Source: Akkermansiaceae bacterium UBA5689
Lineage (GTDB): Bacteria; Verrucomicrobiota; Verrucomicrobiia; Verrucomicrobiales; Akkermansiaceae
DNA length: 11,384 nt
Assembly: GCA_002420305.1 (NCBI GenBank)
Contig: DIHT01000099.1
Span: forward strand, 1,305 to 12,688
Direction of reading: 5' to 3'
Shown: positions 6,276 to 11,384 of the stretch, one piece after another
Layout: every line of letters starts with the position of its first letter
Numbering within the stretch: position 1 is the first letter of the stretch
The notes under the pieces: generated by a model
Databases searched by the model: none
Told to the model about the DNA's origin: nothing
What the model saw: the letters and a program-made list of their open reading frames with translations, nothing else
Program-made: the position numbers and the translations under genes

Positions 6276-7613
6276 TTAATCCGGTTGCTGGACAATGATC
6301 CGGGTGTCGGGCGTATCTCTTACGTAGGCAAAGGCCCATCCCAGCAGCACGCTTAGCTTGTTACGGAAACCGACAAGAAAGAGGATATGAATAAAGAGCC
6401 ACGCTAACCATGCGATGAAGCCTGTTAATTTAAGCTTACCCGACAAGACGACCGCTGCGTTTTTCCCAACGATCGCCATGATTCCCTTATCGAAATAACG
6501 AAAACGCGCTCGCAGTTCCAGCTTCTGCTCCCTGAACTTCGTCTTCTCGAGCCTGCACTCCTCCTTCAACACCGACGCCACATGACGCCCCATCTGGGTC
6601 GCAGCGGGGGCCACCCCCGGTATCGGCCTGTCACGGGAATCGGTGAGGCAGACCAGATCGCCACCAACAAAAACCTCTGGTAACCCGGGGAGTGAAAGGT
6701 CCTCTTCCGGAGTGACCCGCCCTGCCCGGTCCGCAAGCGGAACTCCCAGTTGACTCGTCAGCGGATTGGCCTCGGTTCCCGCCGCCCAGATAATTGCCGC
6801 GGCCTCGACGCTAGAACCGTCCGCCAGGTGAACACACCCTTCGGTTACATCGGCCACCATCGTGCCGGTAAGAATCTCAACTCCCAGCTCCTTCAAGCGA
6901 TTGAACGCATACTCGCTCTGCTCTTCGCGATAAGAACCAAGCAGGCGGTCGCTTCCTTCCAGAAGAACCACCCTCAGTTTCGAGGTGTCGATCCGTCGGA
7001 AATCATCACGGAGGGAACGGTGCACCAGATCCGTGAAAGCACCTGCTAGCTCTACACCTGTGGGCCCACCACCAGCAATGGCCACGGTCATGAGCCGCCG
7101 ACGCTCATTCTCGCACTTCGTCAGCTCGGCTTTCTCAAGATTACTCAGCACCCGCCTTCGAATCGATTGCGCTTCCGCCAAGGTCTTCAACCCAAGGGTG
7201 TGGTTTCCCCACTCGTGCCGACCGAAGAAGGAGGTCTGCACTCCAGCGGCCAGGAAAAGATAGTCATATTCGTAGACCTCGCCCGACTCCCCTCTGGCCT
7301 GTCGCTCTCCCGGCTGGAGATCCGTGATCCCATCCATGAGGACCGTCACGTTGGACGCCTTCATGAGAATCTGCCGCAGAGAGCGTGCAATATCAGGGGC
7401 GGCTAACGAGGCCGTGGCGACTTGGTAGAGGAGCGGTTGGAAAAGGTGGTGGTTTGTGCGGTCGACCAAGACCACCTCGAACCGGTCATCGTTGGCAAGC
7501 CTGCGGGCACACTCCAAACCAGCGAAGCCCCCGCCGATGATCAAAACACGCTTTGGGGAGCTCACAGAGTTGCTTGAGGGACAGTGTTTCGATCCATTAG
7601 CTGATGATAACAC
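6276..7613 (-). CDS. ndh: Type II NADH dehydrogenase (NDH-2)
   Basis: A 445-residue peripheral membrane flavoenzyme that passes electrons from NADH to quinone without pumping protons. The FAD-binding loop is GGGFAG at 27-32, the NADH-binding loop is GGGPTG at 181-186, and a second FAD contact region is VFVGGDL at 314-320 followed by PGVAPAATQMG at 332-342, the quinone/FAD-side motif of NDH-2. FRYFDKGIMAIVGKNAAVV (371-389) is the typical C-terminal signature. A hydrophobic segment (about 397-431, with FIAWLAWLFIHILFLVGF) attaches the protein to the membrane. All expected parts are present. The start is probably the GTG at 7613, four bases after GGGGAG; a GTG at 7565 would give a shorter N-terminus starting close to the FAD fold. 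It lies 123 bases downstream of the sigma factor gene and just ahead of a small coupled gene. Confidence 0.9.
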   Translation of the reverse strand: MLSSANGSKHCPSSNSVSSPKRVLIIGGGFAGLECARRLANDDRFEVVLVDRTNHHLFQPLLYQVATASLAAPDIARSLRQILMKASNVTVLMDGITDLQPGERQARGESGEVYEYDYLFLAAGVQTSFFGRHEWGNHTLGLKTLAEAQSIRRRVLSNLEKAELTKCENERRRLMTVAIAGGGPTGVELAGAFTDLVHRSLRDDFRRIDTSKLRVVLLEGSDRLLGSYREEQSEYAFNRLKELGVEILTGTMVADVTEGCVHLADGSSVEAAAIIWAAGTEANPLTSQLGVPLADRAGRVTPEEDLSLPGLPEVFVGGDLVCLTDSRDRPIPGVAPAATQMGRHVASVLKEECRLEKTKFREQKLELRARFRYFDKGIMAIVGKNAAVVLSGKLKLTGFIAWLAWLFIHILFLVGFRNKLSVLLGWAFAYVRDTPDTRIIVQQPD

Positions 7614-7736
7614 TCCTCTCCCCGAGGAACAACCCCAAGAACCCCTTAATCCCCGCCCCCATTCTAGGGCACTGGGACAAGCTCCTCTGAGCCCTTTCAG
7701 CGGTCATCAGAGACGGAACAAGGAAAACCCCCCGTG

Positions 7737-8615
7737 TCACGATGCGACCCGTAGGTCGCGTCCCATCGGATCCCCCACAGGGTCAGGCATTGGCTTCTCG
7801 ATCCTGTGAAGAGCTCTTCTCATCTTGGTGAGGGCCTTGGCCTGCAACTGCCGGATTCTTTCCCGGGTCACACCGAATTCGCCGCCCACCTCTTCGAGCT
7901 TCAAGGGCTTATTTCCGTCCAACCCGTAGCGAGCATCGATGATTCGGTGTTCACGCTCATCTAGCACCTCGAGAAGGTCACCAAGCTGACCCATCAGGGT
8001 CTTCTCCTCGAGAGCCTCCAGCGGATGCACCGCCTTCTCGTCCCCAATGATCTCTCCAAAGTTGATACCTTCCCCGTCATTCACTGGAGCGTCGAGGGAA
8101 GTGGGCCGCTGCGAGGCCCGCTTCAGGCGAGAAATTTTTTGCGTAGGGATCCCCAGCTCTTCCGAGAGCTCCTCGTCGGAAGGCACTCGGCCAAGCTCTT
8201 CGGTAAGAATTGCGGAGATTCTTCTTAATCGGGCGATCTTGTCGACCATGTGGGCCGGAAGCCGAATCGTCTTGCTCTGGTTCGATAAGGCCCGCTTGAT
8301 GGACTGATTGATCCACCACGCACTGTAAGTGCTGAACTTTGCCCCTCGATCCGGGTCGAACCGGTCCACCGCCGTCATGAGCCCGATGTTGCCCTCTGCG
8401 ATCAAGTCGACGAGTGGCAACCCGTTGTTGGCGTAGTCCTGGGCAATTTTGACCACCAGCCTGAGGTTGGCTCGTATCATGTGCTCCCGGGCGTCGCTGT
8501 CACCTAGGCCCACTCGCTCCGCGAGCTCTGCCTCTTCTTCCGGGGTGAGCAATTCCGTCCGAGAAATATCCCGGAGGTATACTCGAAGACTGCTGTCTGA
8601 ACTAAGCTGTGCCAT
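7737..8615 (-). CDS. Sigma-70 family RNA polymerase sigma factor lacking region 1.1 (RpoD/RpoS-like)
   Basis: A 292-residue sigma factor. Region 1.2 is SLRVYLRDISRTELLTPEEE (9-28). Region 2 covers about 42-115 with NLRLVVKIAQDYANNGLPL (50-68), DLIAEGNIGLMTAVDRFD (70-87) and FSTYSAWWINQSIKRAL (94-110), the core-binding and -10-recognising helices. Region 3 is about 122-200. Region 4 is 213-268 with the -35-recognising helix-turn-helix LKLEEVGGEFGVTRERIRQL (238-257). No acidic region 1.1 and no large non-conserved insert are present, so this is a group 2-type (RpoS/SigB-like) factor rather than a full housekeeping RpoD. The frame is open further upstream to 8717, but I chose the ATG at 8615 because AAAGGA lies eight bases before it and the family starts here. 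It is downstream of a photolyase gene on the same strand. Confidence 0.9.
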   Translation of the reverse strand: MAQLSSDSSLRVYLRDISRTELLTPEEEAELAERVGLGDSDAREHMIRANLRLVVKIAQDYANNGLPLVDLIAEGNIGLMTAVDRFDPDRGAKFSTYSAWWINQSIKRALSNQSKTIRLPAHMVDKIARLRRISAILTEELGRVPSDEELSEELGIPTQKISRLKRASQRPTSLDAPVNDGEGINFGEIIGDEKAVHPLEALEEKTLMGQLGDLLEVLDEREHRIIDARYGLDGNKPLKLEEVGGEFGVTRERIRQLQAKALTKMRRALHRIEKPMPDPVGDPMGRDLRVAS

Positions 8616-8848
8616 TCGATCTGTTCCTTTCTTGTTTGGTTGTGGAGCATCGCCTCCCACGATTTTGTGGACATTAAGCCTGCTGCCACCTTTTTGTTCA
8701 CCACAAAAGACCAACAATCAAGGAACTCGTCGGCTTAAAAGGGATCTGTTTATGTTTTGTTCTTTTTTGGTAGAAGTAACGAAGAGCAGTAACTTGGGAG
8801 ACGCACAGTGGTTCCGCAGTGGGTAATAGCTCATGACCCATTCTCCCT
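8616..8848 (-). promoter_or_regulatory. AT-rich leader/promoter region of the sigma factor gene
   Basis: This 233-base spacer separates the photolyase stop from the sigma ATG and is clearly richer in A and T (about 8700-8790) than the flanking genes. On the minus strand, GTGGGAG and CTCCAC (8660-8642) can form a short bulged hairpin just before the AAAGGA ribosome site. I could not assign a firm -35/-10 pair. A 47-codon minus-strand frame (8841-8698, starting MGHELLPTAE) follows AGGGAGA but resembles no known family; it is noted and not called as a gene. Confidence 0.4.
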
Positions 8849-10426
8849 CTAGCGCTTGCGTTTCCTCCCCCGTCGGCGACTACCGTGCCGCTCTTGGACC
8901 CTGAAGGATTCAGCCCTTACCTCCGGCCGCTTTCGAATCTCCCCCATTCGCTGGCGAGCCATCGCATACGCCTCGCGATGCATCACGACTGGCCGGGGGT
9001 AATCCTTCCCGATCTGACAACCTACTTTTTCCTGAAGGACACCCGACATCCTGTGAGGCTCGGCAAGATACACCTTAGGGACGCCCTCAAGTTCAGGACA
9101 AAATCGGCGCAGGAACTCGCCCTCGGGATCCTGATCCACCACTTGCTTGGCGGGAGAATAAATTCGGAGCGTGTTGATACCCGTCACCCCGGACTGCATC
9201 TGGAACTGGCTAAAATGAATGCCGGGTTCGTAATCGAGAAAATGCCTGGCGAGAAATACCGCTGTCTGTCTCCAATGAAGCCATAGGTGGTAAGAAGCGA
9301 ATGACACAAGCATGGCCCGCATCCTGAAGTTAATCCAACCCGTCTGATGCAAGGCACGCATGCAGGCATCAACCATGGGGTAGCCAGTCTCGCCCCGACA
9401 CCATGCTTCAAAACGATCTTCGCGAAACTCAGATTCACGAAGACCATCGTAGGCTCGATTCATATTCTCAAATTCGATCTCCGGCTCATCCTCGAACTTT
9501 TGCATGAAGTGACAATGCCACCGAAGCCTTCCCTCGAAGGAACTGAGTGATTGAGCCCAGCGCTTGTCCAAAGCCCTCCCCTCCTCTCTCGCGTAGCGCA
9601 CGTCCATGATTCGGTCTCGCGTACTCTGAAAGACCTCCCGGACAGAGATGTTCCCCCACGCGAGATACGGGCTCAGTCTACTACAGCTCGCTTCTCCCGT
9701 CAGTGGACTCGACATCTCCTTCCTGTATCCCACACCCCGTTCCTGCAGGAAGGAGTGCATTGTCTCCCACGCCAGTTTGGCGCCTCCTTTCTGGGCATTC
9801 AGTTTTGTTGACTCTTCCAGCCCAACATCCTGTGGATCAGGCATATTACCGGGGGCTAGCCTGTCCGGACATTCGACTCTCTCCGGGATTTCGGCCAAGG
9901 GCTCTGCCATCCTCTGCTTCCAGAGTGAAGCCCATCCGTCCCGGGACTTTAAGCCCCTTACCACTCCCGTCTGGGGGATTTCCCGCCATCGCACGCCTCG
10001 CCCTTCGGTCCAGCTCTTTACGCGCTTATCTCGATTAAAAGTCAGGAGGTTCCCCGTCTCTTCATGGCTCCAGAGATCTTGAAATCCTGTCCATTTCCAC
10101 AGCTCTTCGAGCACTTCCCGAACTTCTCCCACCCGGATAATGAGCTCTCCACCCCGGCCCCTTAAGCCCTCTCTAAGCTCCATGAGTGATTCGGTCACAA
10201 AGCGGAAATGACTGCCGTCGGCATCGGCAGCCCGCCAGAAACTGGGCTCGAAGCAGTAGAGGCAGAGCACCTTTCCTCGGTTGCAAGCTTCCTGCAATGG
10301 TCGGTGGTCACTCAAGCGGAGATCTCGCTTGAACCAGACTACACTGACCCGTTGATCATGTGACTGAGACAAAACGGCAAACGTAGATTCACTGTGACCA
10401 GAGCATAGGTTTCTCAAGTGCGCCAA
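8849..10426 (-). CDS. Photolyase/cryptochrome family flavoprotein (light-dependent DNA repair)
   Basis: A 525-residue protein. Residues 27-160 are the N-terminal alpha/beta antenna domain (VSVVWFKRDLRLSDHRPL, 27-44). Residues 215-480 are the helical FAD-binding domain: SRLSPYLAWGNISVREV (249-265), LRWHCHFMQKFEDEP (301-315), TGYPMVDACMRALHQTGW (347-364), SYHLWLHWR (378-386), DYEPGIHFSQFQMQSG (398-413) and NTLRIYSPAKQVVDQDPEG (418-436). Such enzymes split UV-induced pyrimidine dimers using blue light; some relatives are photoreceptors. The usual class I stretch NGGWQWAASTG is replaced by the 403-413 sequence, so this belongs to a less-studied subgroup. The C-terminus is a very basic tail ending SRRRGRKRKR. 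The TTG at 10426 is chosen because GGGAG precedes it; a TTG at 10372 is possible. The gene is divergent from a membrane protein and a second photolyase-like gene. Confidence 0.9.
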   Translation of the reverse strand: MAHLRNLCSGHSESTFAVLSQSHDQRVSVVWFKRDLRLSDHRPLQEACNRGKVLCLYCFEPSFWRAADADGSHFRFVTESLMELREGLRGRGGELIIRVGEVREVLEELWKWTGFQDLWSHEETGNLLTFNRDKRVKSWTEGRGVRWREIPQTGVVRGLKSRDGWASLWKQRMAEPLAEIPERVECPDRLAPGNMPDPQDVGLEESTKLNAQKGGAKLAWETMHSFLQERGVGYRKEMSSPLTGEASCSRLSPYLAWGNISVREVFQSTRDRIMDVRYAREEGRALDKRWAQSLSSFEGRLRWHCHFMQKFEDEPEIEFENMNRAYDGLRESEFREDRFEAWCRGETGYPMVDACMRALHQTGWINFRMRAMLVSFASYHLWLHWRQTAVFLARHFLDYEPGIHFSQFQMQSGVTGINTLRIYSPAKQVVDQDPEGEFLRRFCPELEGVPKVYLAEPHRMSGVLQEKVGCQIGKDYPRPVVMHREAYAMARQRMGEIRKRPEVRAESFRVQERHGSRRRGRKRKR

Positions 10427-10558
10427 TCGTTTCCGCTCCCAGAAAGCCCCGTGTAGTGCGAAAGCCTTTCACGACTGGATTCCGCATAATGTGAGTCCTT
10501 TTGGCCACCGGAAGACAGTTCTCCTTGCTTTCCCCATATCCCGGCAAAGCGTCGGAAG

Positions 10559-10586
10559 CTTGAGGGCCTTCCAGTCAGCCCTCAAG
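10559..10586. repeat. Perfect 9+9 inverted repeat in the divergent photolyase spacer
   Basis: CTTGAGGGC (10559-10567) and GCCCTCAAG (10578-10586) are exact complements with a 10-base spacer. The repeat is 22 bases before the membrane-protein start and about 130 bases before the divergent photolyase start. It may be an operator bound by a dimeric regulator serving one or both directions, or a hairpin in the leader of the plus-strand transcript. No T-run follows, so it is not a typical terminator. Confidence 0.5.
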
Positions 10587-10608
10587 TCACCCTATCCTGT
10601 TCGAACCA

Positions 10609-11043
10609 TTGGAAATCACGCTTCTCCATACTCTGGCGACCATCTACATGGCAGGGCTCATTTGGTTTGTTCAGGTCGTCCACTACCCCCTGAAGGCGCT
10701 AGTCGGACCAGCCCAGTTTTCTGCCTACCATGAGGCCCACAAGGCGCGAACTGCATGGGTGGTTGGCCCTCCCATGCTGATCGAGGCTGCATCCGCCCTC
10801 TGGCTGGCCATTGATCCACCCGCGGGCACTGGCCGCCTCCTGCCAATCGCCGGACTAGCTCTCCTTGCCTTGATCTGGATCGCCACTGTGCGCTTCTCGA
10901 TACGCCATCACAACACTCTGAGTAGAGGGTTCGATTCCTCCGCACACCATCTGCTGGTTCGAACGAACTGGATCAGGACCGCTCTCTGGACCATCCGGTC
11001 GTTCCTCGCGCTCTTCCTCCTCTATTCCATCAGCGGATCATAG
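10609..11043 (+). CDS. Four-helix membrane protein of unknown function in a photolyase locus
   Basis: A 144-residue integral membrane protein with four predicted hydrophobic helices at about 5-24, 48-68, 79-95 and 126-141. I cannot name the family. Conserved-looking polar motifs near the membrane are QVVHYPL (22-28), YHEAHKAR (40-47), GPPMLIE (53-59), RHHNTL (99-104) and RTNWIRTALW (118-127). The histidines and the charged residue inside helix 2 could bind a metal, heme or quinone, but this is speculation. The start is a TTG at 10609 with no clear ribosome site; the next choice, ATG at 10648, would cut into the first helix, and a stop at 10561-10563 limits upstream extension. It lies 14 bases before a photolyase-related gene, so the two are almost certainly one transcription unit, divergent from another photolyase. 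Confidence 0.75.
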   Translation: MEITLLHTLATIYMAGLIWFVQVVHYPLKALVGPAQFSAYHEAHKARTAWVVGPPMLIEAASALWLAIDPPAGTGRLLPIAGLALLALIWIATVRFSIRHHNTLSRGFDSSAHHLLVRTNWIRTALWTIRSFLALFLLYSISGS

Positions 11044-11057
11044 AAACCTACCCAACT

Positions 11058-11384
11058 ATGCCCTCTCGCCCTCGCCGTAGATCTCTCCTTGTGTTTCCTC
11101 ATCAGCTCTTTGCGGAGCATCCCGGACTCGCGGAGGAACCGACCCGGATCTACCTGATCGAAGACAGTCTTTTCTTTGGCGACACGGAGCATCCAGCCCG
11201 CTTTCACAAGCAAAAGCTCTGGCTACATCGGGCCTCCATGAAGCGCTTTGAGACCAGGCTCAGGAAGGCCGGGCACACCGTTACCTATATCGAGCATGCT
11301 CCCGGAAGCTCTACCCTGAAACTCCTCTTCCAAGAATTCATTCAGCATACCGATGAGGACCTCCTCGTGGCCGAGGTTCACGAC
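11058..11384 (+). CDS. Photolyase-related protein of the iron-sulfur bacterial cryptochrome/photolyase type, N-terminal 109 residues (runs off window)
   Basis: The frame is open from the ATG at 11058 to the window end. LLVFPHQLF (10-18), RIYLIEDSLFFGD (33-45) and FHKQKLWLHRASMKRF (51-66) match the start of the deoxyribodipyrimidine photolyase-related family (PhrB/CryB type, Pfam DPRP). These proteins carry FAD and a 4Fe-4S cluster, and several repair (6-4) photoproducts. The cluster cysteines and the FAD site lie in the C-terminal part, beyond this window, so activity cannot be judged; full proteins have about 500 residues. There is no Shine-Dalgarno sequence before the ATG (CTACCCAACT). The 14-base spacing from the membrane-protein gene suggests translation within one operon. 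It belongs to a different photolyase branch from the divergent gene, implying repair of two lesion types. Confidence 0.85.
   Translation, partial: MPSRPRRRSLLVFPHQLFAEHPGLAEEPTRIYLIEDSLFFGDTEHPARFHKQKLWLHRASMKRFETRLRKAGHTVTYIEHAPGSSTLKLLFQEFIQHTDEDLLVAEVHD

Noticed and set aside
7614..7736. Terminator between the sigma factor and NDH-2 genes
   Set aside because: Only 4-5 base stems such as GCTC/GAGC were found, with no T-run; read-through cannot be excluded or shown.
9551..10082. Plus-strand open frames opposite the photolyase
   Set aside because: They are antisense to conserved photolyase coding sequence, Ser/Pro-rich and without domains.

Overview
The window reads as an ordinary chromosomal segment of a moderately GC-rich bacterium, most likely from the Verrucomicrobiota (Opitutae/Puniceicoccales-like) or the wider PVC group. 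This placement is an inference from gene content: a secreted sialate O-acetylesterase-type SGNH esterase, a secreted seven-repeat FG-GAP protein, a secreted xylose-isomerase-like TIM-barrel protein, and a short sigma-70 factor. No rRNA, tRNA, CRISPR array, transposase or phage gene was seen. Translation starts are mixed: one perfect AGGAGG, several ATG starts with no visible Shine-Dalgarno sequence, and several probable GTG or TTG starts.

Left part (1-3360): an incomplete sialate O-acetylesterase runs off the left edge on the minus strand. A 325-base gap holding a degraded, DLDGDG-containing coding remnant separates it from a divergent secreted metallophosphoesterase. A small secreted LprI-like (DUF1311) protein and a Nudix-fold protein with a damaged Nudix box follow on the plus strand. 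The spacer before the Nudix gene carries three inverted repeats. The Nudix gene and the LprI-like gene both have promoter-like boxes placed so that transcription could begin at or next to the ATG.

Middle (3431-8615): five minus-strand genes. In transcription order they are a region-1.1-less sigma-70 factor, a type II NADH dehydrogenase, a small helical protein that begins 19 bases after the dehydrogenase stop, a secreted TIM-barrel protein, and the FG-GAP beta-propeller protein. The last two fit a surface or periplasmic carbohydrate role. The dehydrogenase and the small protein are probably co-transcribed.

Right part (8849-11384): a light-dependent DNA repair locus. A photolyase/cryptochrome (minus) is divergent from a two-gene plus-strand unit: a four-helix membrane protein of a family I cannot name, and, 14 bases later, the N-terminus of a photolyase-related protein of the iron-sulfur bacterial cryptochrome/photolyase type, cut by the window end. 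The 182-base divergent spacer contains a perfect 9+9 inverted repeat close to the membrane-protein start. The sigma factor lies just downstream of the photolyase on the same strand, so a shared light or stress response is possible but unproven.

The most unusual items are the two-family photolyase locus with its membrane protein and operator-like repeat, the degenerate Nudix box, the small protein attached to NDH-2, and the decayed coding remnants. No clearly new multi-gene system is visible; the photolyase locus is the best candidate for follow-up.
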